A stretch of DNA of 64,000 nt from Oscillatoriales cyanobacterium (lineage in GTDB: Bacteria; Cyanobacteriota; Cyanobacteriia; Cyanobacteriales; Laspinemataceae), in contig JAABRM010000033.1 in assembly GCA_011390955.1 (NCBI GenBank), positions 1-64,000 of the forward strand, given 5' to 3'. A program made the translations under genes and the position numbers. The stretch's first letter is position 1. Every line of letters starts with the position of its first letter. Positions 46,101-55,940 of the stretch are shown here, piece by piece. The notes beneath the pieces were generated by a model. That model saw only the letters and a list, made by a program, of their open reading frames with translations. It was not told where the DNA came from and did not search any database.

Positions 46101-46549
46101 ATTTTCACCTCTCCCCAACTTTGCTGGAGGTATTCAGCAACTAACCGACGGTGACAATGATGGGGTTTGGGTTCACTGCAAAGTAAACAGCCGCCATCTA
46201 ATAATTCCGGGTCAATTTTTTCGGCAATTTGCCGTTGCTGCATCAAGTCCAGAAATTGACTTTCGTAAGTTTCCCAATCTCCCTTGTTTTTTTTATAGGC
46301 ATCGAGGATATCTTTGGTGGGGGCTAATTCCGGGAGGTGAACGTAGGGAATATGGCAAATTTGCGCGAGGAAATACTCTAAGTCTTTACGTTTAGTAAAT
46401 CCCGCTAGTTGAGAGACGTTATTTAAACGAACATCAATGAGTTTTTTGATTCCCGCTTGGCTGAGAGTGCCAAAGAAATCCGCCGCGCTTTTCTGGGTGA
46501 ATCCAATGGTAAATAATTGGATGGGTTGTTTAAGTTTAGTCTGTTTCAT
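46088..46549 (-). CDS. DUF488 protein, second copy
   Basis: 153 residues from MKQTKLKQPIQLFTIGFTQK at 46549, with AGGAG 11-15 nt upstream; the frame is open to 46645. DUF488 motifs: LFTIGFTQKSAADFFGTL, IKKLIDVRLNNVSQLAGF, and the invariant CSEPKPHHCHRRLVAEYL. The conserved Cys-x-Glu ... Cys-His-Arg triad suggests an active or metal site. Paired with a second DUF488 gene upstream and the dual-OB gene downstream. Confidence 0.85.
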   Translation of the reverse strand: MKQTKLKQPIQLFTIGFTQKSAADFFGTLSQAGIKKLIDVRLNNVSQLAGFTKRKDLEYFLAQICHIPYVHLPELAPTKDILDAYKKNKGDWETYESQFLDLMQQRQIAEKIDPELLDGGCLLCSEPKPHHCHRRLVAEYLQQSWGEVKICHL

Positions 46550-46562
46550 GTTAGGATATCTC

Positions 46563-47156
46563 CTAGGTTTCTTGAATATAGGCAATTTTATTTCCTTGGC
46601 GCTGGTATGCTTCTCTGAGACGTTGCTCAAGCGATCGCTGGTCAAATAGGGATAACTGATGCAATCCGTACATTTCTAACAAGTTGTTTTCTAATATTTC
46701 ATTAGATTCGAGATGGCCATCGGCTAAAATATGCTGGATTTCTAGGTCAAAATTTTTTAATTTTTGACAAATTAAAATTGTCCGATGGCAAGTAATCGGG
46801 TCTTTTTCGGCACACATTAGGGCAATTTTATAGCTTTCCACTCCTTTGCGTAAGCGCTGAATTCCCTCAGCAAATTCGGGAGTGGCAGCAATTCGGTCAT
46901 AAAGGGCTTTGCCGGTTGGGTCATAACAATCCTGATTGCTGGGTCTTGCCCCCAATTCTGCCCCTAGGAATACATAGCGAATGCCCGCATTTTTTAGGGA
47001 TTTTTCTAGTTCTGATTTGTTGAACTGAGGGTAATGACGGCTGTGGGGATGACTTCTCACATCCGCGATCGCCGTAATTCCATGCTGTTGTAATAAGCCA
47101 ATGAATTCTTCTAGGCTATGATTGGAATGGCCAATGGTGAATATTTGATGAGACAT
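46563..47156 (-). CDS. DUF488 protein, first copy
   Basis: 197 residues: MSHQIFTIGHSNHSLEEFIG, ITAIADVRSHPHSRHYPQFN, FLGAELGARPSNQDCYD, then CAEKDPITCHRTILICQKL, the DUF488 Cys-x-Glu/Cys-His-Arg motif, and an added C-terminal helix region. It heads the operon: 13 nt to the next DUF488 gene. The two copies have diverged strongly (the first has the GHS and DVRSxPxSR motifs of the main subgroup, the second GFT and DVRLN), so they are not a recent duplication. Confidence 0.9.
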   Translation of the reverse strand: MSHQIFTIGHSNHSLEEFIGLLQQHGITAIADVRSHPHSRHYPQFNKSELEKSLKNAGIRYVFLGAELGARPSNQDCYDPTGKALYDRIAATPEFAEGIQRLRKGVESYKIALMCAEKDPITCHRTILICQKLKNFDLEIQHILADGHLESNEILENNLLEMYGLHQLSLFDQRSLEQRLREAYQRQGNKIAYIQET

Positions 47157-47892
47157 GGGCTAATTTGTTCCGCTAAATTGCCTCTACTAGACTGTTGAGG
47201 ATGATTATACGATTTAGCTGGGTTCCAGGGCAATGCTTCATACTAAAAAAATTCCGCGATCGCCCTTTTAATTTCATCAGTCAGCATTCAGCATTGAGCA
47301 TTGAGCATTGAGCATTAGACAATTTTGCCAGAATTGTCTAATGTCCCGGATGTACTGAGCCATCACTTAGTGATCTGAAGCGGAAATAACGGCGATCGCA
47401 TCCCAGCGGCACCGGCGATCGCGATCGCATCTCCGGGCAAATTTTTTACTTGTAATATTCCTTAACAAATTGTTACTAATAATTACCTTAAAGCAACAAT
47501 TCGCAATAGGCGCGATCGGGGAAAAAATCGACTGGACTGACCCATCACTCATAGATCCAGTAGCGGCAATTGAGAAATTTTCCTTCTATATTTCAGCCAA
47601 ATCCCATCCAGCAAGCTTGTTCCCGTTGGCCTTATACATAAGTTGAACATAAAACGAACACCAGAGGCAAAAACGTATTTTTTTATTGGCCAAAGTTATA
47701 CATAAGTTGAACATAAAACGAACACCGCGCCCAAAATAAAGTGTTATATTTATAAATGAAATATAGATAGTTTATGCTGGATTTATAGATAGTATATTTG
47801 GGTAAAATAAAAATATTTTTGTAGCTTAAATCAGCATAAATGAAGACAAATAAACCTATTTTCGATCCAAGGCAGAAAAAGTAATAAAACCA
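47157..47892. other. 0.74-kb intergenic region upstream of the acyl-CoA operon
   Basis: GCATTGA tandem (four units, 47283-47320), several HIP1-related sites, and the two 31-bp direct repeats described separately. Short frames here (for example 47367-47552 and 47683-47907 on the minus strand) show no family features. Confidence 0.6.
47632..47726. promoter_or_regulatory. Pair of perfect 31-bp direct repeats before the acyl-CoA operon
   Basis: TTATACATAAGTTGAACATA followed by AAACGAACACC, at 47632-47662 and again at 47696-47726, a 64-bp period. Each copy is preceded by TTGGCC. They lie 167-261 bp upstream of the 47893 start and could be operators; a duplication from a past insertion is the alternative. 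Confidence 0.6.
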
Positions 47893-50274
47893 ATGAAAAG
47901 AACACATATTCCATTTAGAACAGCCGCCGTTCTCGGTGCCGGTGTGATGGGTTCGCAGATAGCCGCTTACCTAGCCAATGCAGGATTAAGCGTCCTTTTG
48001 CTCGATATTCCGGCTGAGGGAGAAAACAAAAATGCCGTGGTTGAAAAACTCTGGGCTAGTGCAGCTAAATTCAGACCAAACCCGTTTTTTTCTCAAGAAG
48101 TACCGTATCGAATTACTCTAGGAAATTTCGACGACGACTGGCACCGTTTATCTGAAGTTGATTGGGTGATTGAAGCAGTAGTTGAGAACTTGTCAATTAA
48201 ACAGCAACTAATGAAACTGTTGGAAAGTATTGTTGGCCAAGAAACTATTGTTTCGACAAATACCAGTGGCTTACCACTACATAGAATTGTTGAAGACTGT
48301 TGCGAATCCTTTTGTCGCAGATTCTTAGGAACTCACTTTTTCAACCCACCGCGCTATATGAAACTTCTGGAAATCATTCCAGAAAAAAGAACAGCCACTC
48401 AAGTATTGGAACGCATGAAATGGTTTGGCAGAGTTCACTTGGGCAAAGGAATTGTGGTTGGCAAAGACACTCCCAATTTTATTGGCAACCGTATAGGCAT
48501 CCACGACTTAATCCCCAGTTGTCTGCACGCGATCGCTCACAATGACTATAGTATTGAGGAAGTGGATTTTCTCACCGGCACATTAGTTGGCAGACCCAAA
48601 TCCGGGACTTTTTTCACCATTGATTTAATCGGAATTGATACTCTGATCTACATTTTAGACCAGATGTATGAAACCTGTACCACCGATGAATGTCGGCAAA
48701 TGTTTAGCACTCCCGATATCTTCCGGAAACTGCAAAAAATGGGACGTTTAGGGATGAAATCCGGGGGCGGGTTTTACAAGAAGCAAGGGCAACAAATTCT
48801 GGTAATTAATCCCGATACTTTAGAGTACGAACCGTCGAAACCCGTGGATTTGGGTCAGGAAGTCCAAGAAATTAGTCGAATCAAAGACGTGCGGGAACGA
48901 ATTCGCCTGCTATATCAAGAGCAAGGACGCGCAGGAAATTTCTTTCGGGAAACAATTCAAGAAATACTAATATATGCAGCACGTCGCATTCCCGAAATCA
49001 CCGATAACCCGGCAAAAATAGATCAAGCAATTCGTTGGGGTTACAACTGGGAACTGGGATTGTTTGAAATATGGGATGTTCTGGGGGTTGAAAATATCTT
49101 AAACGATCTCAGAGCAAAAGGCATTTTTGCCCCGGCTTGGCTGGAAGGGATGCAAGCATTTGGATCTAAAAGTTTTTACAAAAAGTTTGAGCAAATTTCA
49201 CTTCCCGGTGTCGATCAAGGATACATTCCCTTGGAACAACCGAAAGTCTATGTCCCCGGAAAAGGATACCTTCCTCTGGAAACTTCAGAAGACGAAATTA
49301 GTCTAGAAACTCTCAAAATTAACCCGAAACATACGCTGAGAGAACATCCCGAAAGTGCTTTGCTAGATTTGGGCAATGGTGTTGCTTTATATGAATTTCG
49401 CTCTCATGGTAATGCCTTAAGTCTGAATGTAATTGAAGGATTGTCTGATGCGATCGCCCTGGTTGAGGCCGAAGATAAATTTGTGGGGCTGGTGATTGGT
49501 AATGACGGTAAGAACTTCTGCACCGGGGCTAACCTGCGGGAGAATATGGCAGTCGTACAAGTGCAACTGCAAAATTTGCTCCAACAAGTTCGCTATTCCA
49601 CCAAGCCAATTGTAGCGGCGCTGCACGGAAAGGTACTAGGGGGCGGTTGTGAACTAGCGATCGCTTGCGCTCAGGTAGTGGCTGCGGCTGAAACCAATAT
49701 CGGCTTGGTAGAGTTGGCGGTCGGTCTGATTCCTGGTGCCGGTGGGTTGATGCGAATGGTGGTCTGGGCAACAAAGCAAGCCGCAACGGGAACTCCTGCT
49801 GACATTATGTCTTTTTTAACCAAGGCATTTCGCCAAATTATTACCGCACGGGTTAGCAGCAGCGCTCTGGAAGCCCAGGAAATGGGATTTATTTCTCCTC
49901 TGGCTCGGATTGCGATCGATGCCGAACGCAGATTATATGTAGCCAAAGAAGAGGTGATTCGTCTTAGCAATCAAGCTTTTTTACCCCCGCCAGTGAATAA
50001 TAGCATCATTGTTTTAGGTAGCGATGCCCGCACCAAGCTGGAAAAAGATGCCTATCAACTTCACCTTGAGGGACAACTTACAGAATACGATTATTACTTG
50101 GCACAAAAGGTCGCTTATGTCATCACCGGAGGCGAAGTTGCAGGCATAACCAGAGTAGATGAAAACTACCTCTTGAACCTGGAAACCGAGGTGTTTGCGT
50201 CTCTATTAAATGAGCCGAAAACTCAAGAACGGATTGCCAGCCTTTTCACTAACAAGAAACCTGTCCGAAACTAA
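47893..50274 (+). CDS. 3-hydroxyacyl-CoA dehydrogenase / enoyl-CoA hydratase fusion (FadN-like)
   Basis: 793 residues. N-terminal NAD-binding domain (AAVLGAGVMGSQIAAYLANA, DWVIEAVVENLSIKQ, GTHFFNPPRYMKLLEIIP with the catalytic His) and C-terminal 3HCDH domain (VVGKDTPNFIGNRIG). After about residue 490 comes a crotonase domain: ALYEFRSHGNALSLNVIEGL, GKNFCTGANL, KPIVAALHGKVLGGGCELAI (oxyanion Gly), IGLVELAVGLIPGAGG (catalytic Glu). The order dehydrogenase then hydratase is that of Bacillus FadN and not of FadB. It hydrates enoyl-CoA and oxidises 3-hydroxyacyl-CoA with NAD+, or runs in reverse. First of three same-strand lipid genes. Most cyanobacteria lack such enzymes. Confidence 0.9.
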   Translation: MKRTHIPFRTAAVLGAGVMGSQIAAYLANAGLSVLLLDIPAEGENKNAVVEKLWASAAKFRPNPFFSQEVPYRITLGNFDDDWHRLSEVDWVIEAVVENLSIKQQLMKLLESIVGQETIVSTNTSGLPLHRIVEDCCESFCRRFLGTHFFNPPRYMKLLEIIPEKRTATQVLERMKWFGRVHLGKGIVVGKDTPNFIGNRIGIHDLIPSCLHAIAHNDYSIEEVDFLTGTLVGRPKSGTFFTIDLIGIDTLIYILDQMYETCTTDECRQMFSTPDIFRKLQKMGRLGMKSGGGFYKKQGQQILVINPDTLEYEPSKPVDLGQEVQEISRIKDVRERIRLLYQEQGRAGNFFRETIQEILIYAARRIPEITDNPAKIDQAIRWGYNWELGLFEIWDVLGVENILNDLRAKGIFAPAWLEGMQAFGSKSFYKKFEQISLPGVDQGYIPLEQPKVYVPGKGYLPLETSEDEISLETLKINPKHTLREHPESALLDLGNGVALYEFRSHGNALSLNVIEGLSDAIALVEAEDKFVGLVIGNDGKNFCTGANLRENMAVVQVQLQNLLQQVRYSTKPIVAALHGKVLGGGCELAIACAQVVAAAETNIGLVELAVGLIPGAGGLMRMVVWATKQAATGTPADIMSFLTKAFRQIITARVSSSALEAQEMGFISPLARIAIDAERRLYVAKEEVIRLSNQAFLPPPVNNSIIVLGSDARTKLEKDAYQLHLEGQLTEYDYYLAQKVAYVITGGEVAGITRVDENYLLNLETEVFASLLNEPKTQERIASLFTNKKPVRN

Positions 50275-50390
50275 CAAAGCAGACCCTGGGGTTTTTGGAA
50301 TTAGGCTCATGCTAATTTCAGCCAGACGCAGGTAAAAAAGTGGGTGCGTGATGGCCAGACATGGGGAGCAAATGAGGAGTGCATTTGTAG

Positions 50391-50460
50391 GGGCGCGATC
50401 TTGACCGCAGTCAATTTCGGCAGCAAAACCAATAAATGATCGACCGGAAAGATCGCGCCC
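50391..50460. repeat. GGGCGCGATC inverted repeat in the 50275-50591 gap
   Basis: GGGCGCGATCTT and AAGATCGCGCCC bound a 70-bp segment. A palindromic element of the kind seen elsewhere in the window. The rest of the 317-bp gap holds no gene. Confidence 0.75.
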
Positions 50461-50591
50461 TTTACAGTGCAGGAAATGCTCCCGATACATTTTCTGGGCG
50501 CAAGTAAAGCGGTTTGACCGCTATTTATGACAACCGTCACCCCCACCATCATCACTTCACTAGAGATAGAAAGATTTATTGGCCGGTAAAT

Positions 50592-52832
50592 ATGGATACA
50601 GACAGAATTATAGAAATCATCCAAATCGCCAAAAAAGAAAGCCGAGAGTTTCTTTGGGAAACCGAAGGATTAGATATCTTAGAGGCAATGGGCATAAAAA
50701 CTCCCAAAAGAGTTTTCGTTAAAGGATCTCAAGATGTTGCCGCCCTAGTTTTGGCTGAATTTCCTGGGGAGCAAGTCGTGGTTAAAGTGGTTTCTCCAGA
50801 AATTTTACACAAAAGCGATGTTGGTGGAGTTCAGTTTGTCCCGAAGGAAAAAACAGCCATATTCAATTCAATTGTTGAGTTAGAAAAATCATTTTCAGAC
50901 CAAGAAGTAAGAGGGTACACGATTAACGAATTTGTCCCATATAACCCCAGTTTGGGTGGAGAAATTTTGCTGGGTACTCGGTGGACGCCAGATTTTGGCC
51001 CTGTGGTGACATATAGTGCTGGAGGGATTTATACCGAGTTTCTAGCCAAAAACTTTGTGGTTGGCAAAGATATGGCGATTTTTTCTCCCCAATTAAGCGA
51101 TCGCCAGGGGATAGAAGAACAAGTCAAGCAGGTGGCTATTACCAGTTTAACTTCCGGCGAAATCCGAGGGCAAAAAAAACGCATCGATTTGGAAGCACTT
51201 GTCAATGTTATTACCAAGTTTATAGAATTAGCTGCTACCCTAATTCCTGAACAAATATTGGAATTTGAGGTCAACCCATTTGTGATTGCCCAGAATACGC
51301 TGATTCCCCTAGACTCGCTGCTCAAATGTGGCACCCATAAATCTGAATATTTATCCCAACGTCCCGTTCATAAAATTAAAAACATTTTAGCCCCAAAATC
51401 AATCGCTATTATCGGCGTTTCGGAAAATATTAACGTGGGTCGCCTCGTTTTGCATAATTTAATTCAGTCTGGATTCGATAAAAATTATATTTACATTGTC
51501 AAAGCCAATACAGAATCTCTTGAAGGTTGTCAGTGTTATCCTAGCGTAAAATCTTTACCGGAAAAAGTTGATTTATTTATTTTTAGTCTGAGCGCGGCTC
51601 AACTTCCAGAAACTTTAGAGACAATTATCCAGGAACAAAAAGCCGAGAGTATGATCGTTCTGGCTGGTGGATTAGAAGAAAAATCAGGAGGAGAACAAAT
51701 TGTTAATCGCATCAATTTACTCCTGGAGCAAGCCAGACATAGTGCCTGGGGCGGGCTGATTATTAATGGGGGTAACTGTTTGGGAATTTACTCTCAACCG
51801 GGTCACTATAACAGCTTCTTTATTCCTAACTATAAGCTTCCTTTTGTTCAAGACAAATTACATCCTGTAGCTCTGCTATCTCAAAGCGGTGGTTTTGCTT
51901 GTTCAAAAGCCAGCAAACTGGCTCATATTAACCCCAAATATGTCATTTCTTTGGGAAACCAAATGGATCTAACCGTTGGGGATTATTTGACTTATCTAGA
52001 AAGCGATCGCACTTTAGAAATATTTGGCATCTATGTTGAAGGGTTTAAACCCTTAGATGGTTTAAAATTTTTAACCGCCGTCAAAGCAATTACCGCGCAA
52101 GGCAAAACGGTGATTTTCTACCAAGCCGGTCGCACCATAGAAGGCACCAAAGCAACCGCTAGTCACACCGCTTCAATTGCTGGCAATTATCAAATCACCA
52201 GAGAACTGGCTAAAAATGCAGGCGCGATCGTCGTAGAAAGTATCGATGATTTTGAAGAATTAGTGGAATTGTTTGCCTTGCTGCATAGTCAGCCCGTTAA
52301 AGGTTTAAATTTAGGCGGAGTTTCTAATGCTGGTTTCATTAATGTTGCCACAGCGGATAACCTAAAAAATTTTCATTTTGCTGCTTTGAATCCAGAAACA
52401 AATGACCAATTACAATCTATCCTCAAAAAATCCAAGCTTGATGGAGTAGTTGACCTTCATAATCCTGTTGATGTCACGGGAATTATGAACGATTCTGCCT
52501 ACGCCGAAACTTTTTTTACCGTAATGAAAGATGAAAAAGTAAACGTAGGAATTATCAGTTGCGTTCCCGTAGTGGCTGTGCTGAACACGCTAATTCCTAA
52601 TGGCAAACATCAAGAAAACATCTACCAATACGACTCCTTAGCGATGCGTTTAGTCACCCTGAAGCAACAGATTAATAAGCCTTGGGTTGCCGTCATTGAT
52701 GGAGGGGATATGTACGATCCAATGATTAAGCTTTTAAGGGAAAATGGTATCCCTACCTTTAGGGTTGCCGATCGCGCCATTCGACTGCTTAATCTGTTTT
52801 GTAACGAACAACTGAGAAAACAGTCAATCTAA
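50592..52832 (+). CDS. ADP-forming acyl-CoA synthetase (fused ATP-grasp and CoA-binding/ligase domains)
   Basis: About 746 residues from MDTDRIIEIIQIAK at 50592 (the frame is open to 50514). The N-terminal ATP-grasp_5 domain, about 25-245, has VVVKVVSPEILHKSDVGGV and TINEFVPYNPSLGGEILLG. The CoA-binding Rossmann domain, about 260-380, starts APKSIAIIGVSENINVGR. The succinyl-CoA-ligase-like domain includes VALLSQSGGFACSKASKLAH and GNQMDLTVGDYL, with TASHTASIAGNY carrying the phospho-His. The beta-alpha order matches NDP-forming acetate/acyl-CoA ligases. It makes acyl-CoA from a carboxylate, or ATP from an acyl-CoA. Acyl specificity unknown. FabI-like reductase follows 32 nt downstream. Confidence 0.88.
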   Translation: MDTDRIIEIIQIAKKESREFLWETEGLDILEAMGIKTPKRVFVKGSQDVAALVLAEFPGEQVVVKVVSPEILHKSDVGGVQFVPKEKTAIFNSIVELEKSFSDQEVRGYTINEFVPYNPSLGGEILLGTRWTPDFGPVVTYSAGGIYTEFLAKNFVVGKDMAIFSPQLSDRQGIEEQVKQVAITSLTSGEIRGQKKRIDLEALVNVITKFIELAATLIPEQILEFEVNPFVIAQNTLIPLDSLLKCGTHKSEYLSQRPVHKIKNILAPKSIAIIGVSENINVGRLVLHNLIQSGFDKNYIYIVKANTESLEGCQCYPSVKSLPEKVDLFIFSLSAAQLPETLETIIQEQKAESMIVLAGGLEEKSGGEQIVNRINLLLEQARHSAWGGLIINGGNCLGIYSQPGHYNSFFIPNYKLPFVQDKLHPVALLSQSGGFACSKASKLAHINPKYVISLGNQMDLTVGDYLTYLESDRTLEIFGIYVEGFKPLDGLKFLTAVKAITAQGKTVIFYQAGRTIEGTKATASHTASIAGNYQITRELAKNAGAIVVESIDDFEELVELFALLHSQPVKGLNLGGVSNAGFINVATADNLKNFHFAALNPETNDQLQSILKKSKLDGVVDLHNPVDVTGIMNDSAYAETFFTVMKDEKVNVGIISCVPVVAVLNTLIPNGKHQENIYQYDSLAMRLVTLKQQINKPWVAVIDGGDMYDPMIKLLRENGIPTFRVADRAIRLLNLFCNEQLRKQSI

Positions 52833-52864
52833 ATCCTGTCGTATTTTATATAGGAGTTCCCATC

Positions 52865-53650
52865 ATGTTACTAGACTTAACTGGCAAAACCGCTCTGGTT
52901 CTAGGGGTAGCGAATCAAAACTCTATTGCTTGGAGCATAGCTCAACAACTTCATCAAGCGGGGGCAACTCTTGGCTTTACTTTTCTTCCCGACCCCACAG
53001 GTCAAGGGCGCTTTAAACCAAAGGTTGAAGCCGCTCTTCAATCTTTGCCTTACAGCTTTCTCGTTCCTTGTAACGTTAAAGACGAAACTCTAATTCAATC
53101 CACTTTTGAGACAGTTGAGAAAGAATGGGGTAAACTTGATATCCTGATTCATTCTCTGGCTTTTACCACAAAAGAGGGCATCTCTGGTGAATTCAGCAAC
53201 GCGGGGCGGAATTGTTTTTCTATGTCTTTGGAAATTAGTTCTTTTTCCCTAGTTGCCCTAGCAAAAGCAGCTAAACCTTTAATGAAAAAAGGTGGCAGTA
53301 TCATTACTCTTTCTTATTTGGGTGGTGTGCGAGTTGTGCCCAACTATAATGTTATGGGAGTCTGTAAAGCCGCCCTAGAAGCGAATGTTCGATATCTTGC
53401 TGCCGAATTGGGCGCTCAGGGTGTTCGTGTTAACGCCATTTCCGCTGGACCGATTAGAACTCTTGCTGCCTCGGCGATCGCAGGTATTGATGAAATGCTT
53501 GAGCATCAAGGGCGAGTTTCTCCTTTAAAACGGAATGTTACTCAACAAGAAGTAGGGACCACTGCTGCTTTTCTGGCAAGCGATTTAGCCAGTGGGATTA
53601 CAGGTCAAACGATCTATGTAGATGCCGGTTATTGCATTATGGGAATGTAG
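52865..53650 (+). CDS. fabI: FabI-like enoyl-(ACP/CoA) reductase
   Basis: 261 residues, SDR fold of FabI type: MLLDLTGKTALVLGVANQNS, ILIHSLAFTTKEGISGEFS, GGSIITLSYLGGVRVVPNYN, then the catalytic Tyr-x6-Lys in YNVMGVCKAALE, RVNAISAGPIRTLAAS and GITGQTIYVDAGYCIMGM. It is close to, but diverged from, the usual cyanobacterial FabI, for example TTKEGI and VLGVANQNS. Whether it is the housekeeping enoyl-ACP reductase or an accessory enzyme of the acyl-CoA cassette cannot be decided here; the neighbours favour the latter. ATG at 52865 after AGGAG. Confidence 0.88.
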   Translation: MLLDLTGKTALVLGVANQNSIAWSIAQQLHQAGATLGFTFLPDPTGQGRFKPKVEAALQSLPYSFLVPCNVKDETLIQSTFETVEKEWGKLDILIHSLAFTTKEGISGEFSNAGRNCFSMSLEISSFSLVALAKAAKPLMKKGGSIITLSYLGGVRVVPNYNVMGVCKAALEANVRYLAAELGAQGVRVNAISAGPIRTLAASAIAGIDEMLEHQGRVSPLKRNVTQQEVGTTAAFLASDLASGITGQTIYVDAGYCIMGM

Positions 53651-53755
53651 TGATATAGTTTACTTCTTGCCAAATACCGAATCGATCCGTTATTTGGCAA
53701 GAGGACTAATAAAAAATGAAAAAATTCACAAATACAATCCCCAAGTTTGACCCCT

Positions 53756-54661
53756 ATGAAACCATCGATCGCCAAAGTTATCTTCATTTTAGGGTTGGGA
53801 ATTTTAGCTATTTCCACGGCGTCAATTTGGAGTCGCTTGGCTTTTGCCGCAGCGGGAAAGCGGGAAGTTGGTTTTAGTTTAGTTTTAGCCGCGTCCCGGT
53901 TATCTTTGGCATCATTAATTTTAGTCCCCACTTGGCGCTATATTCCCCGCAGCCCAGACTGGAAAAAAGCATTACCTTACGCGATCGCCGCTGGGGTATT
54001 TTTGGGAATTCACTTTGCTTGTTGGATTAGTTCGTTGGCTTATACTTCGATCGCCGCTTCTACTGCTTTAGTCACTACTAACCCGGTATGGGTGGCGCTG
54101 ATTTCTTGGGTCTGGCTGAAAGAACAAATTAGCCGGAAAACGATCGCCGGAATTGCGATCGCCCTGACAGGATCTCTGGTAATTGGTTTAGCGGATAGTG
54201 GCAACCATGCGGGCAGCAATCCGCTATTGGGCAATTTTTTGGCGATCGCTGGGTCTTGGGCGGTCAGTTTCTATTTGCTATTAGGTCGGGAAGCCCAAAA
54301 ACGCGGTTTAACGGTCAACAGTTATGGGGCGATCGCCTATACCACCGCTGCGATCGTCCTTTTACCCATGCCCATATTATTTGGCAGTTCTTACAGTGGC
54401 TATCCCACCCCGGTTTATCTCTATATATTATTGATGGCGCTTTTGCCCCAACTCGTCGGTCACACCAGCTTTAACTGGGCAATGCGCTGGCTATCCCCCA
54501 CCTTAGTCACGCTCTCAATTTTATTTGAACCGGCGATCGCTAGTTTCTTGGGTTATCTGGTTTTCCGGGAAATTCCCCCCGCCCAAGTCTTTGCCGGTGC
54601 CGTTGTATTGCTGACTGGGGTGGGAATTGCGGCGATGGGGGAACGGCGATCGAGGCCATGA
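53756..54661 (+). CDS. EamA/DMT-family transporter
   Basis: About 301 residues from ATG 53756 (a TTG at 53747 is in frame). Ten membrane helices in two EamA repeats: FILGLGILAISTASIWSRLA through SLVIGLADSG, and FLAIAGSWAVSFYLLLGREA through AVVLLTGVGIAAMG. Typical family marks are the TNPVWVALISW loop and the LFEPAIASFLGYLVFREIP segment. Drug/metabolite exporter superfamily, substrate unknown. Confidence 0.93.
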   Translation: MKPSIAKVIFILGLGILAISTASIWSRLAFAAAGKREVGFSLVLAASRLSLASLILVPTWRYIPRSPDWKKALPYAIAAGVFLGIHFACWISSLAYTSIAASTALVTTNPVWVALISWVWLKEQISRKTIAGIAIALTGSLVIGLADSGNHAGSNPLLGNFLAIAGSWAVSFYLLLGREAQKRGLTVNSYGAIAYTTAAIVLLPMPILFGSSYSGYPTPVYLYILLMALLPQLVGHTSFNWAMRWLSPTLVTLSILFEPAIASFLGYLVFREIPPAQVFAGAVVLLTGVGIAAMGERRSRP

Positions 54662-54737
54662 TTCAGAAAATATTCAAAAAATTTTGCCAAAACCCTTGCA
54701 TTTTTCTAAATACTTGTGTTATCTTTAGAACTCGTGA

Positions 54738-54811
<74 letters not shown>

Positions 54812-54937
54812 TTGACTGAAAGCCTTACAAATAAAAGCTTACACAGGTTTTGCCTAGCTTCCTATAGCGGCTTTAGTGGCGAAGTATGATACGCTTTTGC
54901 CATAAAATTGAGCGAAAATTGAGCGGAAATTGAGCGT

Positions 54938-55696
54938 ATGGCGAAAGCTAATCCTCATAGGAATTTCAAGGGGCAAGTGGGCATATCACTTAATGGTCAA
55001 AGTCTAAGGTTGCAGTGGACTTACCAGGGCAGGCGATACACACTAAGGCCGGGGCTACATGACACTCCAGAGAACAGGGTATTCGCTGAGAAGCTGGCTA
55101 AAGAAATCCAAGCAGACATAATTCTGGGGGTTTTTGACCCAACCCTAAATAAGTACAAACCTCAATCGGCTGCACCACCACGGGTTGCCGCTCCACCAGA
55201 AAAGAAGCAAGTTTCAGCCGTTGAGCTATTTCAGAAGTATTTCGAGTTCAGGCGCTCTGACTTGGCTCTGGGAACCCAGAAAAAGTATGAAGCCCTAGGC
55301 AAGCAACTCCACGAGCTACTAGGCAGCAAGCCCGCCGATCTAAACTTGGATGACGTAATCAGAGTCAAGAACTGGCTAAGTGAGAATTTTGCCTCCGTGA
55401 CAGCCAAAGACAAGATTTGCATCCTACAGGCTACATGGGATTGGGGAATCAAAAAGAACCTGGTGCAGGACAATCCCTGGGACGAAATTAAGTTCAAAAA
55501 GGAAATCCAAGAACGTCCCAAACCCTTTACTCACAATGAATGCAAAAGAATCATCGAAGCCTTTCGGAACGATGAACCCTATTATGCTGACTTTGTAGAA
55601 TTCAGGTTTTCCACAGGCATCCGCACTGGGGAACTCATCGGCCTGCAATGGGGTGACTTGAGTCCTGACTGTACCCAGTTGACTCTCTCTGGTTAA
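54938..55696 (+). pseudogene. Tyrosine recombinase/integrase, truncated
   Basis: The 252-residue frame has an Arm/N-terminal domain (MAKANPHRNFKGQVGISLNG ... TYQGRRYTLRPGLHDTPENR), a SAM-like core-binding domain (SAVELFQKYFEFRRSDLALG) and the beginning of the catalytic domain with the Arg motif STGIRTGELIGLQWGDLS. It stops at 55694, before the Lys, HxxR and Tyr motifs. The following 110 nt do not continue the fold. Remnant of an island or phage integrated at tRNA-Val, not active. Confidence 0.88.
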
Positions 55697-55940
55697 CTGA
55701 AAGCAGAGGCTCCCGTGGAGCATTCCCAGACAGAGCCTGAGAACGAGAAAAATGAAATATTGAGCAAACCAAATGGTGAAAAAGGTCAGATAAAGCGGCT
55801 CAATTAACTGAAAACTTACTAAAAAACTAACTTATGCCTCCTAAACAAGAAACTAAGACCATGATTTGTCCCTATTCCTGATTAACAGGAGAAACTATTC
55901 TTTAAGATTCCCTTGAAACTGAATAAAAGGTAATTAGCAG

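Noticed and set aside
49417..49970. Long minus-strand frames inside the FadN-like gene
   Set aside because: Antisense shadows of a clear crotonase-domain coding frame.
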